DNA of 64,000 nucleotides from JAEUMG01 sp046349315. GTDB lineage: Bacteria; Pseudomonadota; Alphaproteobacteria; Rhizobiales; Aestuariivirgaceae. Shown here piece by piece: positions 49,163-57,357 of the stretch. The stretch's first letter is position 1; every line of letters begins with the position of its first letter. Made by a program: the position numbers and the translations under genes. The stretch covers positions 1 through 64,000 of the forward strand of contig JAXMCQ010000023.1 in the NCBI GenBank assembly GCA_046349315.1, written 5' to 3'. The notes under the pieces are model-generated. The model worked only from the letters and a program-made list of their open reading frames with translations, was not told where the DNA came from and ran no database searches.

Positions 49163-50829
49163 CGACGCGACGCGACAATACTCGGGTCATCAAGGCGCCG
49201 ACGGGTCCTGAGATCTCGGCCAAGTCTTGGCTCACCGAAGCGCCGTTGCGCATGCTCATGAACAATCTCGACCCGGGTGTCGCAGAGCGGCCGGAAGAAC
49301 TCGTCGTCTATGGTGGCATCGGGCGCGCGGCGCGCAACTGGGAAGCTTTCGATCAAATCGTCGCGTCGTTGCGCTCGCTCGGCGAGGAAGAGACGCTCCT
49401 TGTCCAGTCGGGCAAGCCAGTCGGCATTTTCCGCACGCATAAGGATGCGCCGCGGGTGCTCATCGCCAATTCCAATCTCGTGCCGCATTGGGGCACGTGG
49501 GAGAAGTTCCACGAGCTCGACCGCAAGGGTCTGATGATGTACGGCCAAATGACGGCGGGCTCATGGATCTATATCGGCACGCAAGGGATCGTGCAGGGGA
49601 CTTACGAAACTTTCGCGGAAGTCGGCCGCAAGCATTATGGCGGCAATCTCAAGGGCAAATGGTTCCTGACGGCGGGGCTCGGTGGCATGGGCGGCGCACA
49701 GCCGCTCGCCGCGACCATGGCCGGCGCTTCGATGATCGCCATTGAATGCCAGCCGTCGCGCATCGAGATGCGGCTCAAGACGCGCTATCTCGACACCAAG
49801 GCGGCAACGATCGCCGAGGCGCTTGAAATTATCGAGCGATCACACAAGGCGGGAAAGCCGGTCTCGGTTGGGTTGCTCGGCAATGCGGCTGAACTGCTTC
49901 CTGAAATCGTCGCCAAGGGCATCAGGCCCGATGCGTTGACCGACCAAACGTCCGCGCATGATCCGGTCAATGGCTATCTGCCAGCGGGCTGGACGCTCGC
50001 GGAGTGGGAGGCGAAGCGCGTCTCCGATCCCAAGGCAGTCGAAGCCGCCGCAATGGCTTCGATGAAGGTCCATGTCCAGGCGATGCTCGATCTCTTCAAG
50101 GCCGGGGTTCCGACGCTGGATTACGGCAACAACATCCGCCAGATGGCTTTCGACATGGGCCTGAAGGACGCGTTCGCGTTTCCGGGATTCGTGCCCGCCT
50201 ATATTCGTCCGCTGTTCTGCCAGGGCATCGGGCCGTTCCGCTGGGCGGCGCTCTCCGGCAATCCCCAAGACATCTACAAGACCGACCAGCGCGTGAAGGA
50301 ACTGATCCCCGACGATCCGCATCTCCACAACTGGCTCGATATGGCGCGCGAACGGATCGCCTTCCAGGGCTTGCCGGCGCGCATCTGCTGGGTCGGTCTC
50401 GGCCAGCGGCATCGGCTCGGACTTGCCTTCAACGAGATGGTGAAGAATGGCGAAGTCGATGCGCCGATCGTCATTGGCCGCGATCATCTCGATTCAGGCT
50501 CTGTCGCCTCGCCCAATCGCGAGACCGAAGCGATGCTCGACGGCTCCGACGCGGTCTCCGACTGGCCCTTGCTGAATGCGTTACTCAATACGGCGTCGGG
50601 TGCCACCTGGGTATCGATCCATCATGGCGGCGGCGTCGGCATCGGCTATTCGCAGCATGCCGGCATGGTCATCGTCTGCGACGGCAGCGATGATGCGGCG
50701 CGGCGATTGGAGCGTGTCTTGTGGAACGATCCGGCGAGCGGCGTCATGCGGCATGCTGATGCGGGTTATAACATCGCGATTGAGTGCGCAAAAGAAAATG
50801 GCCTTAAACTGCCGAGCCTCGGGCTTTAG
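49159..50829 (+). CDS. hutU: Urocanate hydratase
   Basis: A 556-residue urocanase converting urocanate to imidazolonepropionate with tightly bound NAD+. The length is as usual for the family. Diagnostic blocks are MYGQMTAGSWIYIGTQGI, GLGGMGGAQPLAATMAG (NAD site, about 174-190), DQTSAHDPVNGYLPAGW and GLPARICWVGLGQRH with the conserved catalytic-region Cys near 412. Coupled to hutC by ATGA. Confidence 0.97.
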   Translation: MTTRRDNTRVIKAPTGPEISAKSWLTEAPLRMLMNNLDPGVAERPEELVVYGGIGRAARNWEAFDQIVASLRSLGEEETLLVQSGKPVGIFRTHKDAPRVLIANSNLVPHWGTWEKFHELDRKGLMMYGQMTAGSWIYIGTQGIVQGTYETFAEVGRKHYGGNLKGKWFLTAGLGGMGGAQPLAATMAGASMIAIECQPSRIEMRLKTRYLDTKAATIAEALEIIERSHKAGKPVSVGLLGNAAELLPEIVAKGIRPDALTDQTSAHDPVNGYLPAGWTLAEWEAKRVSDPKAVEAAAMASMKVHVQAMLDLFKAGVPTLDYGNNIRQMAFDMGLKDAFAFPGFVPAYIRPLFCQGIGPFRWAALSGNPQDIYKTDQRVKELIPDDPHLHNWLDMARERIAFQGLPARICWVGLGQRHRLGLAFNEMVKNGEVDAPIVIGRDHLDSGSVASPNRETEAMLDGSDAVSDWPLLNALLNTASGATWVSIHHGGGVGIGYSQHAGMVIVCDGSDDAARRLERVLWNDPASGVMRHADAGYNIAIECAKENGLKLPSLGL

Positions 50830-50832
50830 CGC

Positions 50833-51495
50833 ATGCATTACGATCCGCGGAACGATGCCTGTCCGTTGCCTTTCTCGCCCTTCAAATCCTGCACCGTGCC
50901 GCGGCCGATCGGCTGGCTGTCGACGATCTCGACGAAAGGCATCGCCAATCTTGCGCCCTACAGCCAGTGGCAGAATCTCACTTTCGATCCGCCGATGGTG
51001 ATGTTCGCCGCCAATCAGCACATTGATGGAAGGCGGAAAGATACGGTCGTCAACGCCGAGGAGACCGGCTGGTTCGTTTGGAACATGGCGACATGGGATC
51101 TGCGCGAGGCCGTGAATATCACGGCGGTGCCATTGCCGCACGGCGTTGATGAATTCGCGACTGCCGGTGTCAGCAAGGCGACCTGCGTCGATGCGCCGGG
51201 ACCGCGGGTTGCCGAATCGCCATGTCACTTCGAGTGCCGCTATCTTTCGACACAGCGTCTGCACGGCTTGAGCACGGTCGGTACCGTCGATATCGTGTTC
51301 GGCGAAGTGGCGCGCATCCATGTGCGCGACGATGTGGTGCTCGCCAATGGCAAGCTCGATATCGCCAAGATCCGGCCGATCGCGCGCATGGGCTATTTCG
51401 ACTATGCGGTGATCGACAGCGTGTTCGAGATGATCATCCCGGATGAAGAAGCGCTGGCCGGACTTGAAGGACGTGCTGCGCGCGACGGCGGCTGA
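50833..51495 (+). CDS. Flavin reductase-like (split-barrel FMN-binding) protein
   Basis: A 220-residue split-barrel flavoprotein (SCTVPRPIGWLSTISTKGI, NLAPYSQWQNLTFDPPMVMF, KDTVVNAEETGWFVWNMAT). Such proteins bind FMN and reduce flavin or act as small oxidoreductases. It starts 3 nt after hutU and may be in the same transcript; no known step of histidine breakdown requires it. It ends back-to-back with the convergent ribokinase. Confidence 0.88.
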   Translation: MHYDPRNDACPLPFSPFKSCTVPRPIGWLSTISTKGIANLAPYSQWQNLTFDPPMVMFAANQHIDGRRKDTVVNAEETGWFVWNMATWDLREAVNITAVPLPHGVDEFATAGVSKATCVDAPGPRVAESPCHFECRYLSTQRLHGLSTVGTVDIVFGEVARIHVRDDVVLANGKLDIAKIRPIARMGYFDYAVIDSVFEMIIPDEEALAGLEGRAARDGG

Positions 51496-52416
51496 TCACT
51501 GGCTCTTGATGAACGCCTCGACCTCTGCAGCCGTTGGTGCGGCGGCGGCAGCACCGCGCTTGGTCGTCGACAGGGCGCCACAGGCGGAGGCATAGCGCAC
51601 CGCATCGGCAAGGGTGCGGCCCGAAGCCAATGCATGCGCGAGCCCGCCATTGAAGCAATCGCCGGCGGCAACCGTGTCGATGGGCGTCACTCGGAAGGGC
51701 GGTATCGAGCCTTCGTATTCCGGTGCGCTCACCACAACGCCCTTGCCGCCGAGCTTGACGATGGCGCCGCGCACGCTCTTGGCGCGCAGTTCGCGCGCCG
51801 CCTTCAATCCTTCTTCCGGCGTTGCTGGCTGCCAACCCACAAGGCGCGCAGTTTCCGTCTCATTGGGAGTCAAGAGATCGATATGTTCGAGCTCGGCGGC
51901 GGAGAAGAGCGCTGCCGGAGCGGGCGCAGGATCGAGGATCACGATGCCGCCCTGCGCACGCACGCGCCGTGCCGCCGACAGCGAGGCCGCGAATGGTACT
52001 TCGAGCTGGAGCAAGATTACGCGCGCCTTGTCGAGCGCCTCGCCGGCGCGCGCGATGTCGCTTTCATCCATGCGCATATTGGCGTCGCCGATCAATGAGA
52101 TCGTATTCTCGCCATTGGACGCGACATTGATGATGGCGATGCCGGTCGCCGCTTCGGAGTCGCGCTTGATGAGATCAGTTGCGACATCATAAGCGGCGAT
52201 CTCCTTGAGACAGGCTTCGCCGAACATGTCGCCGCCGGTGCGCGCGATGAAATGAACTGCGCTGCCGAGCCGGCGGGCGGCGACAGCCTGGTTGGCACCC
52301 TTGCCGCCCAAGCCGATCTTGTAGCCCGAGCCATGCAGCGTCTCGCCGGGCTTCGGCAGGTGCTCCAGATAGGCGACGACATCGCAATTGATGCTGCCAA
52401 AAGCCGCGATGCTCAT
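51496..52416 (-). CDS. rbsK: Ribokinase-like PfkB-family sugar kinase
   Basis: A 306-residue kinase. The N-terminal IAAFGSINCDVVAYLEHLPKPGETLHG and GLGGKGANQAVAARRLG signature (about 37-53) and the catalytic GDCFNGGLAHALASG anion-hole motif with Asp (about 250-264) are those of RbsK. It phosphorylates ribose or a similar sugar with ATP. ATG at 52416 has AAGG 5 nt upstream. No ribose transporter is nearby, so the sugar is not certain. Confidence 0.85.
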   Translation of the reverse strand: MSIAAFGSINCDVVAYLEHLPKPGETLHGSGYKIGLGGKGANQAVAARRLGSAVHFIARTGGDMFGEACLKEIAAYDVATDLIKRDSEAATGIAIINVASNGENTISLIGDANMRMDESDIARAGEALDKARVILLQLEVPFAASLSAARRVRAQGGIVILDPAPAPAALFSAAELEHIDLLTPNETETARLVGWQPATPEEGLKAARELRAKSVRGAIVKLGGKGVVVSAPEYEGSIPPFRVTPIDTVAAGDCFNGGLAHALASGRTLADAVRYASACGALSTTKRGAAAAAPTAAEVEAFIKSQ

Positions 52417-52485
52417 GATGCCTTCATCCCGCAATAAGCTTCAAGACGCGCAATCTGCGTTGCGCTAGGCAGAGCGTCAACGGAC

Positions 52486-53082
52486 ATGAGCCTCGATCAG
52501 ATTATTGCCTTTGCCATTTTTGCCGCGGTCGCTGCGGGAACACCCGGCCCCAGCAATGCCATGCTGACGGCGGTCGGCGCCTCGGTCGGCTGGCGGCGCG
52601 GCCTGCCATGCCTTTTTGGCGTCGCCGCGGGCATGGGCGCGTTGATCTTCGTCTCGGCCTTCGGGCTCGGCGGCGTCCTCATAAGCTTCCCCATGGCCGT
52701 TCAGGCAATGAAGGCGGTGGGCACGCTGTTCCTTCTCTATCTCGCCTGGAAGGTCGCGACCTCGGAGGGCGTGCCGCAAGCCTCGGACGACGGTGCCGTC
52801 GGGTTCTGGGCGGCGGCGGGATTTCAGTGGCTCAATCCCAAGGCGTGGATGGCCGGCATCGGTGCGGCTGCGGCCAGCATGAAAATTGTGCGTCTTCACC
52901 TTCTGTGGGATTGTTTCTTGCTCGGTGCGACCTTCGCGGTGACCGCACTCATCGTCTGCATGCCGTGGCTCGCCTTCGGATCGCTGATTCGGCGCATGCT
53001 GGTCGACCCGGGGCGCCGCCGGATCTTCAACATCGTCATGGGCGGGCTTTTGGCCGCCTCGGCGATCCTATTCTGGATTTAG
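52486..53082 (+). CDS. LysE/RhtB family amino-acid exporter
   Basis: A 198-residue membrane protein with about six helices. The N-terminal AAGTPGPSNAMLTAVGASVGWRRG-type motif (GTPGP..N, about 16-27) and GFQWLNPKAWMAGI are hallmarks of the LysE/RhtB family. It exports a small amino acid or a similar metabolite. Convergent with the 3-hydroxyacyl-CoA dehydrogenase gene, with a 4-bp overlap. Confidence 0.9.
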   Translation: MSLDQIIAFAIFAAVAAGTPGPSNAMLTAVGASVGWRRGLPCLFGVAAGMGALIFVSAFGLGGVLISFPMAVQAMKAVGTLFLLYLAWKVATSEGVPQASDDGAVGFWAAAGFQWLNPKAWMAGIGAAAASMKIVRLHLLWDCFLLGATFAVTALIVCMPWLAFGSLIRRMLVDPGRRRIFNIVMGGLLAASAILFWI

Positions 53083-53954
53083 CGCGTCGGGACCGGTTTC
53101 TCGCCGCGATAGTCATAGAAGCCGCGATTGGTCTTGCGGCCAAGCCAGCCGGCCTCGACGTATTTCACGAGCAAGGGACAGGGGCGATACTTCGAATCCG
53201 CCAAGCCCTCATAAAGCACCTGCATGATCGAAAGACAGGTATCGAGACCGATGAAGTCGGCCAATTCGAGCGGGCCCATGGGATGACGCGCGCCAAGCTT
53301 CATCGCCGTGTCGATCGCCTCGACGGTACCGACACCCTCATAAAGTGTATAGACCGCCTCGTTGATCATCGGCAGCAGGATGCGGTTGACGATGAAGGCC
53401 GGGAAGTCCTCCGAAACCGCTATCGTCTTTCCGAGATGGGTGGTGAACTCCTTTATCGCCGTGAAGGTCTTATCATCGGTGGCAATGCCGCGGATAAGCT
53501 CGACCAGCTCCATCACCGGCACGGGATTCATGAAATGTATGCCCATGAATTTTTCCGGACGATCAGTGGTGGCGGCGAGGCGGGTTATCGAAATCGATGA
53601 CGTATTGGTGCCGAGGATCGCCCGTTCGGCCAAATGCGGGCAGACGGCCGCATAGATCTTACGTTTGACGCTTTCGTCCTCGACGGCGGATTCAATGACG
53701 AGGTCGCACTCCGACAGTTCCTCGTAGGAGAGTGCAGTGCGAATGCGCGCCAGGGCGGCGTCGCGTTCGGCTTCGGACAATTTGCCGGACTTCACGCGGC
53801 GGGCAAGATTGCCGTTGATGGTGGCGAGACCGGCCTCGATGCGTTCGGGAGAAACATCGGTGAGCGCGACGTCATAACCGGCAAGGGCGCAAACATGGGC
53901 GATGCCGTTGCCCATTTGACCGGCGCCGATAACGCCGACTTTCGAGATTTGCAT
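53079..53954 (-). CDS. 3-hydroxybutyryl-CoA dehydrogenase
   Basis: A 291-residue enzyme of the 3-hydroxyacyl-CoA dehydrogenase family. The NAD motif is VGVIGAGQMGNGIAHVCALAGYDV (about 6-29, listed in part), with the catalytic SISITRLAATTDRPEKF / GIHFMNPVPVMELVE (His about 139) and the C-terminal domain motif GFYDYRG. It oxidises (S)-3-hydroxybutyryl-CoA to acetoacetyl-CoA; PHB or fatty acid metabolism would use it. ATG at 53954 begins the conserved part. It follows the ETF genes on the same strand. Confidence 0.92.
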   Translation of the reverse strand: MQISKVGVIGAGQMGNGIAHVCALAGYDVALTDVSPERIEAGLATINGNLARRVKSGKLSEAERDAALARIRTALSYEELSECDLVIESAVEDESVKRKIYAAVCPHLAERAILGTNTSSISITRLAATTDRPEKFMGIHFMNPVPVMELVELIRGIATDDKTFTAIKEFTTHLGKTIAVSEDFPAFIVNRILLPMINEAVYTLYEGVGTVEAIDTAMKLGARHPMGPLELADFIGLDTCLSIMQVLYEGLADSKYRPCPLLVKYVEAGWLGRKTNRGFYDYRGEKPVPTR

Positions 53955-54020
53955 TTCGTCTAGTACCTGCTTGATAAAGGCGAGGGAGCCTATATCGCGC
54001 ATAATCGCTGGGCAAGTGCA

Positions 54021-54036
54021 TTTCGCATGTGCGAAA
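54021..54036. promoter_or_regulatory. Candidate operator palindrome upstream of the 3-hydroxybutyryl-CoA dehydrogenase gene
   Basis: TTTCGCA (54021-54027) and TGCGAAA (54030-54036) are exact complements around TG. The site lies about 67 bp upstream of the gene at 53954. No U-run follows, so it is not a terminator. The binding factor is unknown. Confidence 0.35.
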
Positions 54037-54094
54037 AGATTAGGCAGCCCGCGTCCGGCGCGGGTTTTGCCGCGCCGGTCAGAGGTCTCAAGGA

Positions 54095-55036
54095 TTATTT
54101 ACCAAGCTTGGCGAGTTCGGCTTCGAGCTCCGGGACCGCCTGGAAAAGATCGGCGACAAGGCCGTAATCGGCGACCTGGAAGATCGGCGCTTCCTCGTCC
54201 TTGTTGATGGCGACGATGACCTTCGAGTCCTTCATGCCGGCCAAATGCTGGATAGCGCCGGAAATGCCGACCGCAATGTAAAGATCGGGCGCGACCACCT
54301 TGCCGGTCTGGCCGACCTGGTAGTCATTCGGCACATAGCCCGCATCGACGGCGGCGCGGGAAGCACCGACCGCCGCGCCGAGTTTCTTCGCGAGGGTGTC
54401 GAGAAGCTTGAAATTTTCGCCATTCTGCATGCCGCGGCCGCCCGAGACGATGATCTTGGCGGAGGTGAGTTCCGGGCGATCAGACACCGAGAGATTTTCT
54501 CCCTCATAGACCGAAAGGCCCGGATCGGCGGGGGCTGAGATTTTCTCGATCGGCGCCGAGCCGCCATCGCCCGTCGCCTGGAAGGCGGCAGTGCGAACCG
54601 TAATGACCTTCTTGGCATCGGTGGATTGGACCGTCTGTACGGCATTGCCGGCATAGACGAGGCGCACGAAACTATCGGGCGAGACGACATCGGAAATATC
54701 GGAAATCTGCATGACGTCGAGAAGTGCCGCAACGCGCGGCATGTAGTTCTTGCCGTTTGTGGTGGCGGGCGCAACGATGTGCTCATAAGGGCCGGCTTGG
54801 GCCACGATCAAAGCCGCCATGGGTTCGGCCAGCGGGCGGTCGAGATAGGGTGCCTCGCAATGCAGCACTTTCTTCACGCCTGAAAGCCTAGCCGCTTCGG
54901 CAGCGGCACCATCGGCCTTGTTGCCGGCGACCAGCACATGGATATCGGCACCGATTTTCGCCGCGGCGGTCAATGCCTTATGGGTCGCATCTTTCACATG
55001 CGCATTGTCATGTTCGGCAATGAGAAGGATCGTCAT
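54095..55036 (-). CDS. etfA: Electron transfer flavoprotein alpha subunit
   Basis: A 313-residue ETF-alpha with the C-terminal FAD domain: SGGRGMQNGENFKLLD (about 200-215), GASRAAVDAGYVPNDYQVGQTGK and AVGISGAIQHLAGMKDSKVI. The terminal INKDEEAPIFQVADYGLVADL is diagnostic. It accepts electrons from acyl-CoA and related dehydrogenases. Begins 2 nt after etfB. Confidence 0.97.
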   Translation of the reverse strand: MTILLIAEHDNAHVKDATHKALTAAAKIGADIHVLVAGNKADGAAAEAARLSGVKKVLHCEAPYLDRPLAEPMAALIVAQAGPYEHIVAPATTNGKNYMPRVAALLDVMQISDISDVVSPDSFVRLVYAGNAVQTVQSTDAKKVITVRTAAFQATGDGGSAPIEKISAPADPGLSVYEGENLSVSDRPELTSAKIIVSGGRGMQNGENFKLLDTLAKKLGAAVGASRAAVDAGYVPNDYQVGQTGKVVAPDLYIAVGISGAIQHLAGMKDSKVIVAINKDEEAPIFQVADYGLVADLFQAVPELEAELAKLGK

Positions 55037-55038
55037 GA

Positions 55039-55788
55039 TCAGATCACTCCCGCTTCATTCTTGAGTTTCTCGACGAGCTCTGCGACCGACTTCACCTTGA
55101 CGCCGGCCTGGCGCTTGGGCGGCTCGACGGTGGTAACGACTTTGAGACGCGGTGCGACATCGACGCCGTAATCGGCAGGCGTCTTCTCCTCGAGCGGCTT
55201 CTTTTTCGCCTTCATGATGTTGGGCAGCGAAGCATAGCGCGGCTGGTTGAGACGCAGATCGGTGGTCATGATCAAAGGCAGTTTCACCTTGATCGTCTGC
55301 AAGCCGCCGTCGATCTCGCGCGTCACATTGGCGCTGTCGCCATTGATCTCGAGCTTCGAGGCGAAGGTCGCCTGGGCCCAGCCCAGGAGTGCAGCCAGCA
55401 TCTGCCCCGTCTGGTTGCAATCATCATCGATCGCCTGCTTGCCGAGAATGACAATCTGCGGCTGTTCGGCAGCGATGACACCTTTGAGGATCTTGGCGAC
55501 GCCGAGCGGCTCCACATAGGTATCGCTCTTGACCAGGATGCCGCGGTCGGCGCCCATGGCGAGGGCGGTGCGGATAGTCTCCTGGGCCTGCTGCGGGCCT
55601 ATCGAAACGGCGATGATTTCGGTCGCCTTGCCGGCCTCCTTGAGGCGCACCGCTTCTTCGACGGCTATTTCGTCGAAGGGGTTCATCGACATTTTGACAT
55701 TGGCCAGTTCGACGCCAGAACCGTCGGCCTTGACCCTGATCTTGACGTTGTAATCGACCACCCGCTTAACGGCGACCAGCACTTTCAT
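55039..55788 (-). CDS. etfB: Electron transfer flavoprotein beta subunit
   Basis: A 249-residue ETF-beta. Blocks are MKVLVAVKRVVDYNVKIRV, MNPFDEIAVEEAVRLKE, LGKQAIDDDCNQTGQMLA and the recognition-loop region RYASLPNIMKAKKKP. It binds AMP and docks partner dehydrogenases through that loop. Operon with etfA, with which it forms the dimer, and probably with the 3-hydroxybutyryl-CoA dehydrogenase. Confidence 0.97.
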   Translation of the reverse strand: MKVLVAVKRVVDYNVKIRVKADGSGVELANVKMSMNPFDEIAVEEAVRLKEAGKATEIIAVSIGPQQAQETIRTALAMGADRGILVKSDTYVEPLGVAKILKGVIAAEQPQIVILGKQAIDDDCNQTGQMLAALLGWAQATFASKLEINGDSANVTREIDGGLQTIKVKLPLIMTTDLRLNQPRYASLPNIMKAKKKPLEEKTPADYGVDVAPRLKVVTTVEPPKRQAGVKVKSVAELVEKLKNEAGVI

Positions 55789-55913
55789 GAAAAAGCTCCC
55801 AAGGACCGCGCGCTCTTGCGGCGGTGCACAAAAAGTGGCCGGAACCTAGTGACAGCGATCGTTCGAGTCAATTCCAAGACCGGCATGGCTATGCCGCTTG
55901 CGACGTCTTGTTC

Positions 55914-56600
55914 TCAGCGGGCCGGCGTGACCAGCAGTCTCGAGCGCAGGAGATAGGTCAGAGTCACGCCGACGAGAAAGCCGCCAATATGCGCCCACCA
56001 GGCAACATCGGTATCGCCCGGGCCGGCAAGGAAGAGATTGATGATCTGGAAGACGAACCAGCCGAGGAGAACCCAGAGTGCCGAAATCCGCAAAGGTATT
56101 CGCATGAGGAGGAGGACCCACACCCGCGCCTTGGGAAACAGCACGACATAGGAGCCGAGGACGCCCGAGACTGCGGCGGAGGCGCCGATCAAGGGGGCGT
56201 GCGAGGAAGGCTGCAATATCGTGTGGGTCAGGGCGCCGGCGATACCGCAGATCAGATAGAAGACGAGGAAGCCCCAAGGACCGAAGGCATCCTCGACATT
56301 GTCGGCGAAGACCCACAGAAACAGCATGTTCGAGATGAGATGCAGCCAGCCGGCATGCAGGAACATGTAGGTGATGAGGGTCAAGGGCTCGGGCACGGGA
56401 TGATAGCCCGGCAATAGCGCTCCACTTGTCAGCTCCGCCGGAACGAGGCCATAGCCGGCAGCAATCATGGCAAAGGTCGCATCGCTCTCAAAGACATCGG
56501 TGGTGATAAACAAGACCACATTGGCGATGATCAGGGCCGCCGTCATGTATTGAAAGCGGATGACCCGCAAAGGCGTGTCGTCATGCAAGGGCACGAACAT
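55914..56600 (-). CDS. Rhomboid family intramembrane serine protease
   Basis: A 228-residue six-helix membrane protein. The nucleophile is S141 in GASAAVSGVLG (GxSx motif) and the catalytic His is H204 in WWAHIGGFLVG. The HAGWLHLISNMLFLWVF segment (helix 2, about 82-98) contains the HxxxN motif. An active rhomboid is expected; the substrate is unknown. Start overlaps the cobalamin adenosyltransferase stop (TAATG). Confidence 0.93.
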   Translation of the reverse strand: MFVPLHDDTPLRVIRFQYMTAALIIANVVLFITTDVFESDATFAMIAAGYGLVPAELTSGALLPGYHPVPEPLTLITYMFLHAGWLHLISNMLFLWVFADNVEDAFGPWGFLVFYLICGIAGALTHTILQPSSHAPLIGASAAVSGVLGSYVVLFPKARVWVLLLMRIPLRISALWVLLGWFVFQIINLFLAGPGDTDVAWWAHIGGFLVGVTLTYLLRSRLLVTPAR

Positions 56601-57184
56601 TATCGGTTGGCGCCTTTGACCCAGAGCACGTCGCCTGGCCCCCGGGCATTCACCCAGCGGCTGGCAACGAAGAAGAAATCCGACAAGCGATTGATAAAGG
56701 TAAGCGCTGGCTCGGAAACAACCTGGCCTGGCTCGCGGGACAAGGCGACCATCAGGCGCTCGGCGCGGCGGGAAACGGTGCGCGATAAATGAAGGTGCGC
56801 CGCCGCCGGATGTCCGCCGGGCAGCACGAAGGAACGCAAGGGTTCGAGCACGGCATTGAGTTCGTCGATTTCGGTTTCGAGACGCGTGGTCTGTGCCGGA
56901 ACGATGCGCAAGGGCTCATAGCCCAGGCCCTTGCCGGTATCGGGCACGCAAAGATCGGCGCCAAGGTCGAAGAGATCGTTCTGAATGCGGGCCAGCATGG
57001 AATCGAGTTTGGCGAGATCGGCGGTCGTCGTGTGAAGCCGGGCGATGCCGACGGTGGCATTGGTCTCATCGACAGTGCCGTAAGCTTCGATACGAAGATC
57101 ATTCTTGGCAACGCGCTCGCCCGAGCCCAAGGCGGTGTCGCCGCGATCACCGGTGCGCGTGTAGATGCGGTTGAGAACGACCAT
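56600..57184 (-). CDS. Cob(I)yrinic acid a,c-diamide / cob(I)alamin adenosyltransferase, PduO type
   Basis: A 194-residue ATP:corrinoid adenosyltransferase. N-terminal RIYTRTGDRGDTALGSGERV (ATP-binding) and AYGTVDETNATVG, with the later LPGGHPAAAHLHLSRTVSRRAERL, are PduO-type signatures. It makes adenosylcobalamin from cob(I)alamin. Coupled to the rhomboid gene. Confidence 0.95.
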   Translation of the reverse strand: MVVLNRIYTRTGDRGDTALGSGERVAKNDLRIEAYGTVDETNATVGIARLHTTTADLAKLDSMLARIQNDLFDLGADLCVPDTGKGLGYEPLRIVPAQTTRLETEIDELNAVLEPLRSFVLPGGHPAAAHLHLSRTVSRRAERLMVALSREPGQVVSEPALTFINRLSDFFFVASRWVNARGPGDVLWVKGANR

Positions 57185-57212
57185 GACTAGGTCCTCCCGT
57201 GCCGGCCCAACC

Positions 57213-57310
57213 CGTCATCCCGGCGAAAGCCGGGATCCATCTCTCCGCCGCGCGAGACTTTCAGGATCATTGTGATTGAACCATGGATCCCGGCTTTCGC
57301 CGGGATGACG
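57213..57310. repeat. BIME-like pair of REP palindromes in inverted orientation
   Basis: The 28 bp at 57213-57240 are the exact reverse complement of the 28 bp at 57283-57310. Each also forms its own hairpin (ATCCCGGC / GCCGGGAT arms). The 42-bp spacer is unremarkable. It fills the gap between the cobalamin adenosyltransferase (minus) and the YbbP-like gene end (minus). Confidence 0.93.
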
Positions 57311-57357
57311 AAAACTGAGAAACCGTTTTTTCGTCTATCGCTTCGGCTGGTCCAACG

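Noticed and set aside
57185..57357. Possible small gene or riboswitch upstream of the cobalamin adenosyltransferase region
   Set aside because: The stretch is fully explained by the REP pair; it lies downstream, not upstream, of the adenosyltransferase 5' end on the minus strand, and no cobalamin-box sequence was seen.
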